Shown here: positions 7,829-15,958 of the stretch, in pieces
Layout of the letters: the number at the start of each line of letters is the position of its first letter
Numbering within the stretch: the first letter of the stretch is position 1
Assembly (NCBI GenBank): GCA_048264105.1
Contig: JBLXDJ010000003.1
Span: 310,001 to 374,000, forward strand
Direction of reading: 5' to 3'
DNA: 64,000 bases
From: Oceanospirillum sp048264105
GTDB lineage: Bacteria; Pseudomonadota; Gammaproteobacteria; Pseudomonadales; Halomonadaceae
Translations under genes and position numbers: made by a program
The notes under the pieces: model-generated
Seen by the model: the letters and a program-made list of their open reading frames with translations, nothing else
What the model was told of the DNA's origin: nothing
Database searches by the model: none

Positions 7829-9550
7829 TCAGGTACGCTCCGTCTTACTCAGCAACATATCACGCATCGATCCCTGCGGGATCTGCATTGGGTAAACGTG
7901 CTCTTTCGGATCGACCATTACGTTTACAAACACCAGCTCATCTTTCAGGGCAAAGGCTTTCTCAAGCGTCGGTTCAAGGTCTTCGATACGGTTAACCGTC
8001 ATCGCCTTGTGGCCGTATGCTTCGATCAGCTTCTCAAAGTCCGGCAGAGATTCCATATAAGAGTGAGAGTGACGCTCTTTATAGTTCAGATCCTGCCACT
8101 GACGTACCATGCCCAGAGACTGGTTGTTCAGGTTGATGATCTTCACCGGAATGTTGTACTGCTTACAGGTCGACAGCTCCTGCAGCATCATCTGGAAACT
8201 ACCTTCACCTGTGATCAGTGCCACATCGTTTTCCGGGTAGTTCAGCTTGATGCCCATAGCCGCCGGGAAACCAAAGCCCATGGTGCCCAGACCACCGGAG
8301 GTGATCCAACGGTTTGGCTTGTCGAACTTATAGTACTGAGCGGCAAACATCTGGTGCTGACCTACGTCGGTGACCACGTAAGCATCACCCTTGGTCACAC
8401 GCCACAGTGCTTCAACAGCCTGCTGAGGTTTGATCGGACGATCTTCCTCAACCTGATAAAGCTCAGGGCGGCTTGCACGCCACTCATTGATCTGTTTCCA
8501 CCAATCCGCCAGAGCGTCAGCATCCGGAGATGTTTTCGCCTGTTTCAGCAGATCCAGCATCTCATTCAGAACCGAATCCACCGGGCCAACAATCGGCACA
8601 TCAGCGCGTACGGTTTTGGAGATAGAGGTCGGGTCGATATCCACATGGACAATCTTCGCCGTAGGACAGAACTTGCTCACGTTGTTGGTAGCACGGTCAT
8701 CAAAACGGGCACCGATACATACGATCAGATCTGAATTGTGCATGGTCATGTTCGCTTCATAGCTACCATGCATACCCAGCCAGCCAACGCTTTGCTCGTC
8801 TGTCTGTGGGAAAGAACCGATACCCATCAGCGAGGTCGTTACCGGGAAACCCAGCTTCTTGGCCAGTTCAGTAAACTGTGCTGAAGACTTGCCCAGAATG
8901 ACACCACCACCTGCGTACATAATCGGACGCTTGGCTTTCAGCATCATCTCAACCGCTTTTTTGATCTGACCGGTGTGGCCACGAGTCACAGGGTTGTATG
9001 AGCGAATCTTAACTTTTTTCGGATATTCGTATTCAAAACGATCGGTCGGTGCCGTCATATCCTTAGGGATATCCACAACGACAGGACCCGGACGACCGGT
9101 TGAAGCGATATAGAAAGCTTTCTTGATGATCTCAGGAATTTCCGAAGCGTGTTTCACACTAAAGCTGTGCTTAACCACAGGGCGTGAAACACCAATCATA
9201 TCGGTTTCCTGGAAGGCGTCTTCGCCAATCAGATGACTCATTACCTGACCACAGATTACAACCATAGGAATCGAATCCATATACGCGGTTGCAATACCCG
9301 TTACTGTGTTGGTCGCGCCGGGACCCGAGGTAACAAGGACCACACCTGGCTTACCCGCTGCACGGGCGTAGCCGTCGGCCATGTGAGCAGCACCCTGCTC
9401 ATGACGGACAAGAATGTGTTTAACCTTATCTTGGCGGAATATGGCATCGTAAATGTGAAGTGCCGATCCGCCGGGATAACCGTAGATATACTCAACGCCC
9501 TCATCCTGAAGAGAACGAACGAGCATGTCGGCGCCAGAAAGTAATTCCAC
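7829..9550 (-). CDS. ilvI: Acetolactate synthase, catalytic large subunit
   Basis: Thiamine-diphosphate enzyme that condenses two pyruvates, or pyruvate with 2-oxobutyrate, in the first common step of valine/leucine and isoleucine synthesis. The 573 residues show the N-terminal catalytic glutamate region (LVRHEQGAAHMADGYARA), a central FAD-binding domain and the C-terminal ThDP/Mg motif GEGSFQMMLQELST followed by NNQSLGMVRQWQ. The start is a GTG with a GGGGG ribosome-binding site nine bases upstream. ilvH follows at once. A 577-bp region without convincing genes lies upstream; I found no leader peptide rich in branched-chain residues, so classical attenuation is not evident. Confidence 0.97.
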   Translation of the reverse strand: MELLSGADMLVRSLQDEGVEYIYGYPGGSALHIYDAIFRQDKVKHILVRHEQGAAHMADGYARAAGKPGVVLVTSGPGATNTVTGIATAYMDSIPMVVICGQVMSHLIGEDAFQETDMIGVSRPVVKHSFSVKHASEIPEIIKKAFYIASTGRPGPVVVDIPKDMTAPTDRFEYEYPKKVKIRSYNPVTRGHTGQIKKAVEMMLKAKRPIMYAGGGVILGKSSAQFTELAKKLGFPVTTSLMGIGSFPQTDEQSVGWLGMHGSYEANMTMHNSDLIVCIGARFDDRATNNVSKFCPTAKIVHVDIDPTSISKTVRADVPIVGPVDSVLNEMLDLLKQAKTSPDADALADWWKQINEWRASRPELYQVEEDRPIKPQQAVEALWRVTKGDAYVVTDVGQHQMFAAQYYKFDKPNRWITSGGLGTMGFGFPAAMGIKLNYPENDVALITGEGSFQMMLQELSTCKQYNIPVKIINLNNQSLGMVRQWQDLNYKERHSHSYMESLPDFEKLIEAYGHKAMTVNRIEDLEPTLEKAFALKDELVFVNVMVDPKEHVYPMQIPQGSMRDMLLSKTERT

Positions 9551-9754
9551 CGTAGTGAACCCCCAAATTTGAGTTCCCCGTCTCTTGGGACTGCCGGGAA
9601 CATCGAGCTAAAAGAATGCGTTCCAATTAGGTGCGGACTATGTGACTGATAGATATAAGGGCAGCCACGCGCGCGCTCCTGATCATGCAGGCTCATGACT
9701 AGGCTGCCTTACCTGGCACATAGAACCGGATAGGTTCTGCACTCTTCTTCGCAC

Positions 9755-9843
9755 GGGTAAATGCGGGTCGGGGCGTCAGCCAGGCCTGGCGGGTAAACCT
9801 GGGCCTGCTATTCCTTCGGTGGGTAAATAAAGCCTGTTTACCC
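9755..9843. repeat. GGGTAAA direct repeats ending in an inverted copy
   Basis: GGGTAAA occurs at 9755, 9791 and 9821, with an inverted TTTACCC at 9837-9843 that makes a GGGTAAA...TTTACCC hairpin. Two of the copies are also preceded by CTTCG or a near match within ten bases. The arrangement resembles a multi-site binding region or a decayed mobile element; the family is not recognised. Confidence 0.5.
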
Positions 9844-9848
9844 TTTCA

Positions 9849-9880
9849 CGTAGATGGTCGGGGTTCGCCCTGTATCTACG
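9849..9880. repeat. GTAG-type imperfect palindrome (REP-like)
   Basis: CGTAGAT and ATCTACG enclose an inner GGGG-TTCG-CCC stem. A GTAG tetranucleotide at the foot of a GC-rich hairpin is the usual shape of REP sequences mobilised by RAYT transposases. No RAYT gene is present in the window. Confidence 0.45.
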
Positions 9881-9959
9881 CCCGGAAAATAAGGACAATT
9901 AGGTTCTAACAGCAGGTTAAAGATGTCAATAGAACAATAGGGCGAGTTAGGGGGTTGAG

Positions 9960-10000
9960 GCTGCTTTTTGGTGCAATGCAAAATAAAAAGCAGCTTTTTT
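9960..10000 (+). terminator. Orphan plus-strand terminator
   Basis: GCTGCTTTTT and AAAAAGCAGC form a 10-bp stem followed by TTTTTT. No plus-strand gene lies upstream within 2.7 kb, so it may end an unannotated short RNA or be left from a lost gene. Confidence 0.55.
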
Positions 10001-10127
10001 AGTAAAATCATTCGATTAGGATTGATGCAACCGCACATTTTTTGAGGTTTTGTTCTTGGTTGAGCAATCTTTAGGTAGGTGAGAAACGACCTTACTTTAG
10101 GTCGTGTTTTTCGATGGATTTGCATGC

Positions 10128-10976
10128 TTATTTTTGGGCATCCAAACTTCCATTAATTGGATAAAACCTAGTAGCAATACGCTCTGCTTCAGACTCTGTC
10201 ATCGCGTCATGAACAAATTTACGCTTTGCGATTAAGCGTATACATTGAAGCCCAGATTCATCATATTTTTCTAGTTTGACAAGATATTCATTACCGAAGT
10301 CTATATAAACGGGACATGTTGCCTCCAACCAAGTCTTCCTTGGTCGCACCCAATCATACTGATGATAACCACAATACGATTCTGCGACTTCCTCTTCAAT
10401 TTCATCTATCCCATGCACTAATCCACCGCAGAGCGTAGCTTTTGTGGCAAAGGGATCGTCTTTGATCGCCTCTGAAAGCCGGAAAAATATTCCAGTATTA
10501 GCGCCATGCATATGCCTTTTGGCTTTATTCCAAACTAAGTCTTTAGCCAATTCAGATTTTGGATCAGGCAACATATGATAAATATCGAAGTTATCTCGGA
10601 ATACAGAGCCATCAACAACCCAAACTAGATTTTTATAGAATTCTTCTCTTGATATCCTCTCGGAGTCAGTCATTGAAGAATGCTGAACTTCGATCACTAT
10701 ACCCGTTGGGGTTTTAATATCAGCTCTATGAATTTCGCCATCTTCTGCAACATGAGAAATCTCTCTACAGCTTAATGGAAATTTATTTTTCCAGTCTCTA
10801 TGCCAAGAAGTTTCGTTTTCCCACCATGGATCACAGTCTCTTTTCCTAAAATGCGCCCAGTGATGTACAACTCTTGTCCCACACTTAGCTATTGTTTCTG
10901 CACCACAAATAGGACAAATCCCTCTCCCATTAGGGAAAGCCTCTACTCTTTTGTTATTCACCAATGCCAATTGCAT
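10128..10976 (-). CDS. CoiA-like nuclease-domain protein, AT-rich and probably transferred
   Basis: A 282-residue protein resembling the competence protein CoiA / PD-(D/E)xK nuclease family. The N-terminus has a possible zinc-binding segment (CPICGAETIAKCG) followed by HHWAHFRKRDCD. A conserved W-H-x2-WK stretch (SWHRDWKNKF) leads to a nuclease-like core, HRADIKTPTGIVIEVQHSS, where D and E-x-Q would be the metal-binding residues. The C-terminal 130 residues are not recognised. Base composition is clearly richer in A and T than the neighbouring genes, and the gene stands alone between repeat-rich DNA and clpB. CoiA acts in processing of incoming DNA in Gram-positive competence; what the proteobacterial versions do is not settled, and defence is one possibility. 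The ribosome-binding site is weak. Confidence 0.65.
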   Translation of the reverse strand: MQLALVNNKRVEAFPNGRGICPICGAETIAKCGTRVVHHWAHFRKRDCDPWWENETSWHRDWKNKFPLSCREISHVAEDGEIHRADIKTPTGIVIEVQHSSMTDSERISREEFYKNLVWVVDGSVFRDNFDIYHMLPDPKSELAKDLVWNKAKRHMHGANTGIFFRLSEAIKDDPFATKATLCGGLVHGIDEIEEEVAESYCGYHQYDWVRPRKTWLEATCPVYIDFGNEYLVKLEKYDESGLQCIRLIAKRKFVHDAMTESEAERIATRFYPINGSLDAQK

Positions 10977-11092
10977 AAATTATGCTCGAAATCTTGCGAA
11001 TCAATTCAGAAATAAGTGTTACCTAAGAAGTGGATATCCATCTACGATCTGGCCGCCTCCATGCATGGGCGTTTACTGCTTTTTAATACAAA

Positions 11093-11126
11093 ATCCCCGC
11101 TGTTCACCTCTGCAAACAGCGGGGAT
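11093..11126 (-). terminator. Rho-independent terminator after clpB
   Basis: ATCCCCGCTGTT and AACAGCGGGGAT form a 12-bp stem with a 10-base loop. A T-rich stretch follows on the minus strand. Confidence 0.8.
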
Positions 11127-11158
11127 ATTCAGGCTTTAATGTTTAGCTGACAGGCTGA

Positions 11159-13732
11159 TCAAACAAACACCAGCTCGCCATCCTGCACTTCCACTTTGAT
11201 GGTGTGGCCCGGTGCAAATTTTCCGGAGAGAATCTCCTGCGCCAGCGGGTTTTCCACCCAGCGTTGCAGGGCACGTTTCAGCGGGCGAGCACCGTAAACC
11301 GGATCGAAGCCAACTTCTACCAGCTGCTCCAGCGCATCTTCCGACAGCTCGATGGTCAGCTCACGCTCATCCAGACGTTGCTGCAGACGCTGCAGCTGAA
11401 TCCGCGCGATGCCTTTAACCGCTTCACGGGCAAGGCTGTGGAACACGACCACTTCATCAATACGGTTGATCAGTTCCGGGCGGAAGTGATTACCCACAAC
11501 TTCCATCACCTTGTCCTTCATCTCATCGTACTGCTCGTCCTTACCACCGTAGGCCTGAATCACATCAGAACCCAGGTTAGAGGTCATCACGATAACGGTG
11601 TTGCGGAAGTCCACGGTACGACCCTGACCATCGGTCAGGCGACCATCTTCCAGCACCTGCAGCAGAATGTTGAACACATCCGGATGAGCTTTTTCCACCT
11701 CATCCAGCAGGACAACAGAGTACGGCTTGCGACGCACGGTTTCTGTCAGGTAACCGCCCTCTTCATAACCGACATAACCCGGAGGTGCACCGATCAGACG
11801 GGCTACGGAGTGCTTCTCCATAAACTCGGACATGTCGATACGCACCATCGCCTCTTCGGTATCGAACAGGAACTTAGCCAGTGACTTACACAGCTCGGTT
11901 TTACCGACACCGGTAGGGCCTAAGAAGAGGAAAGAACCGTTCGGACGGTTCGGATCAGCCAGACCCGCACGGGAGCGACGCACCGCATTGGAGACCGCTT
12001 CCACAGCTTCTTCCTGCCCAATCACACGCTCATGCAGCGCACCTTCCATCTTGAGCAGTTTGTCCCGCTCGGATTCCAGCATCTTGCTGACCGGAATACC
12101 GGTCCACTTGGACACGACCTCAGCGATCTCTTCTTCGGTCACACGGTTGCGCAACAGCTGATGTTCGACCTCTTCAGCCTGAGACGCCATCTCCATGCTG
12201 CGCTCCAGATCCGGGATGATGCCGTACTGAATCTCGGACATCTTGCCCAGATCACCGGAGCGACGGGCGGCTTCCAGATCGAGACGGGCCTGTTCCAGCT
12301 CGCTTTTCAGCTGCTGAGTACCCTGCACAGCGGATTTCTCACTGCGCCAGATCTCATCCAGATCCGCGTATTCACGTTCCAGATCCTGAATAACACCTTC
12401 CAGATGCGCCAGACGCTTACGGGCAGCATCGTCGTTCTCTTTTTTCAGGGCTTCCCGTTCGATCTTTAGCTGGATCAGGCGGCGATCCATGCGATCCATC
12501 TCTTCCGGCTTGGAGTCCATCTCCATACGGATACGGGAACCCGCTTCATCGATCAGGTCGATCGCTTTATCCGGCAGCTGACGGTCGGTGATATAACGCT
12601 GAGACAGCTTGGAAGCGGCAATCAGCGCACCATCGGTAATATCAACACCGTGGTGCAGCTCGTAGCGCTCTTTCAGGCCGCGCAGAATCGCAATGGTATC
12701 TTCTTCGGACGGCTCATCCACCTGTACCTTCTGGAAGCGGCGCTCCAGCGCAGCATCTTTTTCGATGTACTGGCGGTATTCATCCAGCGTGGTCGCGCCA
12801 ACACAGTGCAGCTCACCACGAGCCAACGCAGGTTTGAGCATATTGCCCGCATCCATCGCGCCTTCGCCTTTACCCGCGCCCACCATGGTGTGCAGCTCGT
12901 CGATAAAGAGGATGATCTGACCTTCCTGTTTCGCCAGCTCGTTCAGTACCGCTTTCAGACGCTCTTCAAACTCACCGCGATACTTGGCACCGGCGATCAG
13001 GGAGCCCATATCCAGCGACAGTACCTTCTTGTTCTTCAGACCTTCCGGTACTTCGCCGTTGATGATGCGCTGGGCCAGACCTTCCACGATGGCAGTCTTA
13101 CCGACACCGGGTTCACCGATCAGCACCGGGTTATTTTTGGTACGGCGCTGCAGTACCTGAATGGTACGGCGGATCTCATCGTCACGGCCGATCACAGGGT
13201 CGAGCTTGCCATCCAGCGCACGCTGGGTCAGATCAACGGTGAAACGATCCAGAGACTGACGCAGCTCTTCGCTATTCGGGTCGTCCACGCTTTCGCCTCC
13301 ACGTACCTGATCAATCGCTTTAGACAGGGATTCTTTGGTCAGGCCACAGCCACGTACCAGCTTACCGGTATCGCCTTTGTCCTGAGCCGCTGCCAGCAGT
13401 ACCAGCTCACTGGAGATATAGCTGTCTTTGCGCTGCTGGGCTTCTTTATCCGCCAGATTCAGCATGCCGCCCAGTTCAGGGGACATCATGATCTGGCCGT
13501 CGCTGTTATTGATCACCGGCAGGGATTCAAACTGCTCGCGCAGTTCGTTGCGCAGCTTATTAAAGTCACCACCGGCCTGAGTGATCAGCGGACGGATCGA
13601 GCCATCGCGCTGTTCCAGCATCGCCAGTATCAGGTGAACAGGTTGCAGTAAGTTATGGTCATGGCCCACAGCCATAGATTGCGCATCAGCAAGTGCCTGC
13701 TGAAGTTTTCCGGTTAGACGGTCAACACGCAT
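11159..13732 (-). CDS. clpB: ATP-dependent disaggregase ClpB
   Basis: Hexameric AAA+ chaperone that pulls polypeptides out of aggregates together with DnaK. The 857 residues match the full-length family. Domains in order: N-terminal Clp repeats (1-145), first AAA+ domain with GEPGVGKTAIVEGLA (about 206) and IILFIDELHTMVGAGKG, a coiled-coil middle domain (about 410-520), a second AAA+ domain with GPTGVGKTELCKSLA (about 605) and VVLLDEVEKAHPDVF, and the C-terminal D2-small domain. A sigma-32 type promoter lies about 110 bases upstream, consistent with heat induction. The gene lies downstream of rluD-pgeF as in Pseudomonas. Confidence 0.98.
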   Translation of the reverse strand: MRVDRLTGKLQQALADAQSMAVGHDHNLLQPVHLILAMLEQRDGSIRPLITQAGGDFNKLRNELREQFESLPVINNSDGQIMMSPELGGMLNLADKEAQQRKDSYISSELVLLAAAQDKGDTGKLVRGCGLTKESLSKAIDQVRGGESVDDPNSEELRQSLDRFTVDLTQRALDGKLDPVIGRDDEIRRTIQVLQRRTKNNPVLIGEPGVGKTAIVEGLAQRIINGEVPEGLKNKKVLSLDMGSLIAGAKYRGEFEERLKAVLNELAKQEGQIILFIDELHTMVGAGKGEGAMDAGNMLKPALARGELHCVGATTLDEYRQYIEKDAALERRFQKVQVDEPSEEDTIAILRGLKERYELHHGVDITDGALIAASKLSQRYITDRQLPDKAIDLIDEAGSRIRMEMDSKPEEMDRMDRRLIQLKIEREALKKENDDAARKRLAHLEGVIQDLEREYADLDEIWRSEKSAVQGTQQLKSELEQARLDLEAARRSGDLGKMSEIQYGIIPDLERSMEMASQAEEVEHQLLRNRVTEEEIAEVVSKWTGIPVSKMLESERDKLLKMEGALHERVIGQEEAVEAVSNAVRRSRAGLADPNRPNGSFLFLGPTGVGKTELCKSLAKFLFDTEEAMVRIDMSEFMEKHSVARLIGAPPGYVGYEEGGYLTETVRRKPYSVVLLDEVEKAHPDVFNILLQVLEDGRLTDGQGRTVDFRNTVIVMTSNLGSDVIQAYGGKDEQYDEMKDKVMEVVGNHFRPELINRIDEVVVFHSLAREAVKGIARIQLQRLQQRLDERELTIELSEDALEQLVEVGFDPVYGARPLKRALQRWVENPLAQEILSGKFAPGHTIKVEVQDGELVFV

Positions 13733-13838
13733 TTCGATATTCCTCGGTAGACCTGTGTAACCCCGTGATGTGTCGTCGGGCTTTTCAGCCGAAGTGTAGT
13801 CGGGGTTGCCGACAGGTGGGTTATTGCTTATACCGGAA

Positions 13839-13866
13839 AGATAGGGGCAAAAAGTGGGAGTTCAAG
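13839..13866 (-). promoter_or_regulatory. Sigma-32 (heat shock) promoter of clpB
   Basis: On the minus strand CTTGAA is followed after 13 bases by CCCCTATCT, close to the sigma-32 consensus (CTTGAA, 13-17 bases, CCCCATNT). It lies about 110 bases upstream of the clpB ATG. Confidence 0.7.
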
Positions 13867-13939
13867 GCTGACGGGGGTTTTATGGCGGCAAAGGGGTTGA
13901 TATGGGTCAGGATAGAGAGGCTTATTTGTCCTCAAGACC

Positions 13940-14057
13940 GTAGGTTGGATAAGCCGCAGGCGCCATCCGACATCATCGGGGACGATACCATTCGCTAACA
14001 GGAGTGCTCTGCTTATGCAGTGTCGGAAGGCGCGCCCACGGCGCTTTTCCGACCTAC
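13940..14057. repeat. REP/BIME-like pair of inverted palindromes
   Basis: A 33-base unit beginning GTAGGTTGGATAAGC and ending CATCCGACA (13940-13972) faces a 37-base unit beginning TGTCGGAAGG and ending TTTCCGACCTAC (14021-14057), with about 48 bases between. Each unit can form a GC-rich hairpin with GTAG/CTAC at the outer edge. This is the layout of bacterial interspersed mosaic elements, which typically sit after stop codons; here the pair lies just beyond the pgeF stop. Confidence 0.75.
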
Positions 14058-14073
14058 CGTTGCCTGCCCGATA

Positions 14074-14817
14074 TCACTCCGCCAGCCAGATGATGCTGGC
14101 CATGCGGCCGGTCTGGCCGTCACGCCGGTAGGAGTAGAAGCGTTTGCGTTCGGCGTAGGTGCAGAATGCACCGCCGTAGACCTGATCGACACCGCGCTCC
14201 GCCAGTTTCAGGCGCGCCAGCTGATACAGATCCGCCATGTAGTGTTTCAGGCGGAAGGGGCTTGGCTCAAAGCAGTCAAAGCTTTGCGGCAGTTGCTCAA
14301 CAAACCGCTGGCGGACTTCATCGCCGACTTCAAAGTGTTTACTGCTGATGGCAGGGCCTAACCAAACCAGCGTTTTTTCCGGTTCGATATTCAGCTTATC
14401 CAGTGTCGCTTCCAGCACGCCATCGGCTAAGCCGCGCCAGCCCGCATGAGCCACGCCCACTTTGTCGCCATCTTCAGAGCAGAAGAAGACCGGCAGGCAA
14501 TCAGCGGTCATTACGACACAGGCATAATCGGAGTTAAAAGCGACGGAGGCATCTGCCTCGATATTCGGTGTGAAACTGTCGGCGACGATGGTGCTATGGG
14601 TTTGATTCAGCCAAAGCAGGGGCTGACCTTTACCGACAAAGCTTTGCAGATCATCTCTTGCCATGGCGACGGTGGCGGGATTATCGCCAACGTGTTCTGC
14701 CATGTTGAAGTGGTCAAAGGGGGGCTTACTGCCGCCCCTTTCACGGGAAGTGACTAAGGCCTTCACATTTTTCGGCGCAGGCCAGTGGGGGGCCATAAAG
14801 GCAAAGGCGTTACGCAT
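14074..14817 (-). CDS. pgeF: Multicopper-type laccase-domain protein (PgeF/YfiH)
   Basis: Member of the YfiH/DUF152 family, described as a peptidoglycan editing factor and also as a purine nucleoside phosphorylase/polyphenol oxidase. The His/Cys metal set is visible in LNQTHSTIV, TADCLPVFF and VGVAHAGWRGLADGVLE. The start is placed at the ATG at 14817 (247 aa), which overlaps the rluD stop as TAATG, so translation is probably coupled to rluD. An upstream in-frame start would add a tail of 23 residues read through rluD and is unlikely. The rluD-pgeF order is the common gammaproteobacterial one. Confidence 0.92.
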   Translation of the reverse strand: MRNAFAFMAPHWPAPKNVKALVTSRERGGSKPPFDHFNMAEHVGDNPATVAMARDDLQSFVGKGQPLLWLNQTHSTIVADSFTPNIEADASVAFNSDYACVVMTADCLPVFFCSEDGDKVGVAHAGWRGLADGVLEATLDKLNIEPEKTLVWLGPAISSKHFEVGDEVRQRFVEQLPQSFDCFEPSPFRLKHYMADLYQLARLKLAERGVDQVYGGAFCTYAERKRFYSYRRDGQTGRMASIIWLAE

Positions 14818-15770
14818 TAGTCTTCCAGATCCGTTTCCAGCGCTTCCAGCAGTTTGAGGAAATCTTCGGGAAGATCGATCTCCCATTCCATCAGATCCCC
14901 TGTGGCAGGGTGCCAGAGTTCCAGCCGTTTGGCGTGCAGTGCCTGTCGGGTGAAATGACGCAGGCTGGCTTTCAGGCCTTCACTACTGCCCGCAGGCAGA
15001 CGCATACGGCCACCGTATACCGGATCACCCACCAAGGGGTAATTAATATGAGCCATGTGCACACGAATCTGGTGTGTACGTCCGGTTTCCAGTTTACAGC
15101 GAATATGAGTATGGCCCCGATAGCGTTCCAGCACCCGATAATGGGTCACGGCGGGTTTGCCGGACGGGGTAACGGTCATGCGCTTGCGGTCTTTCTCATG
15201 TCGGCCAATCGGTGCATCGACCTTGCCGCCACCGGTCATCACGCCTACGGCAACAGCCTCATATTCACGCCCCATGGAGCGATCCTGCAACTGTTCCACC
15301 AGGGCATTCTGTGCCATCAGATTTTTCGCCACCACCATCAGGCCAGTGGTGTCTTTATCCAGACGGTGCACAATACCGGCACGGGGCAGATGCGCCATAT
15401 CCGGTGCATGATGTAACAGGGCGTTCAGCAGCGTGCCGCTCTGGTGTCCGGCAGCCGGGTGAACCACAAGACCCGCAGGCTTGTTGATCACCAGAATGTC
15501 ATCATCTTCGTAGACGATATCCAGCGCGATATCCTGAGCAACCCACTCTTCGTTATTCTCTTCAGTGGCTTCGATTTTCAGCTCTTCGCCGCCGGTCAGC
15601 TTCTCTTTAGGCTTACGCTGGGCACCGTTAACGGTCAGCTCGCCGGATTTGATCCAGCTTTGCAGACGGGAACGGGAGTAATCGGGAAAGAGTTCTGCGG
15701 CAATCTGATCCAGGCGGGAACCGCTCAGTTCAAAGGGGACAGTTGCTTGCAGCGAAATTGATTCAGCCAT
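14817..15770 (-). CDS. rluD: 23S rRNA pseudouridine(1911/1915/1917) synthase
   Basis: Converts three uridines in helix 69 of 23S rRNA to pseudouridine. The 317 residues contain an N-terminal S4 RNA-binding domain (about 18-80) with SRSRLQSWIKSGELTVNG, then the RluA-type catalytic domain with GIVHRLDKDTTGLMVVAKN, where the aspartate after RL is the nucleophile, and the late motif LETGRTHQIRVHMAH. It is transcribed divergently from bamD, the same arrangement as in Pseudomonas and E. coli relatives. Confidence 0.96.
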   Translation of the reverse strand: MAESISLQATVPFELSGSRLDQIAAELFPDYSRSRLQSWIKSGELTVNGAQRKPKEKLTGGEELKIEATEENNEEWVAQDIALDIVYEDDDILVINKPAGLVVHPAAGHQSGTLLNALLHHAPDMAHLPRAGIVHRLDKDTTGLMVVAKNLMAQNALVEQLQDRSMGREYEAVAVGVMTGGGKVDAPIGRHEKDRKRMTVTPSGKPAVTHYRVLERYRGHTHIRCKLETGRTHQIRVHMAHINYPLVGDPVYGGRMRLPAGSSEGLKASLRHFTRQALHAKRLELWHPATGDLMEWEIDLPEDFLKLLEALETDLED

Positions 15771-15958
15771 GGATGAGTAAAGGTCCGGGTAAGAGATTAT
15801 TTCTGAGCGTTATGCCTGATCAAAGCATGAAACTCCGGCGGGCTCAGGGTGTCGAAAAAGGCTCATAACCGACCGATTCCAAACACGTATTTGTCAGCGG
15901 CCTGTGCTATAGTCATTCGCCGTCCATTCTACCATTGAAAACAGCTCTTTTGGTGATT

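Larger units (their letters stand above)
9551..10127. other. Accessory intergenic region upstream of ilvIH
   Basis: These 577 bases hold no convincing gene. The ilvI side has a hairpin (GTTCCC...GGGGAAC, about 9572-9602) and a GGCAGCC/GGCTGCC pair enclosing about 35 bases. Next come three GGGTAAA direct repeats, a GTAG-type hairpin, a plus-strand terminator and a small ACGACCT/AGGTCGT hairpin at 10086-10105. The half towards 10127 is visibly richer in A and T, like the gene beyond it, and probably belongs to a transferred segment. The ilvIH promoter must lie in the left part. Confidence 0.6.

Noticed and set aside
9560..9696. Possible ilv leader peptide on the minus strand starting near 9696
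   Set aside because: The frame contains no run of isoleucine, valine or leucine codons and no terminator/antiterminator pair with a T run before ilvI, so attenuation cannot be supported.
9838..10125. 95-residue minus-strand open frame after the CoiA-like gene
   Set aside because: It runs through two hairpins and the plus-strand terminator, has no ribosome-binding site and no family resemblance.
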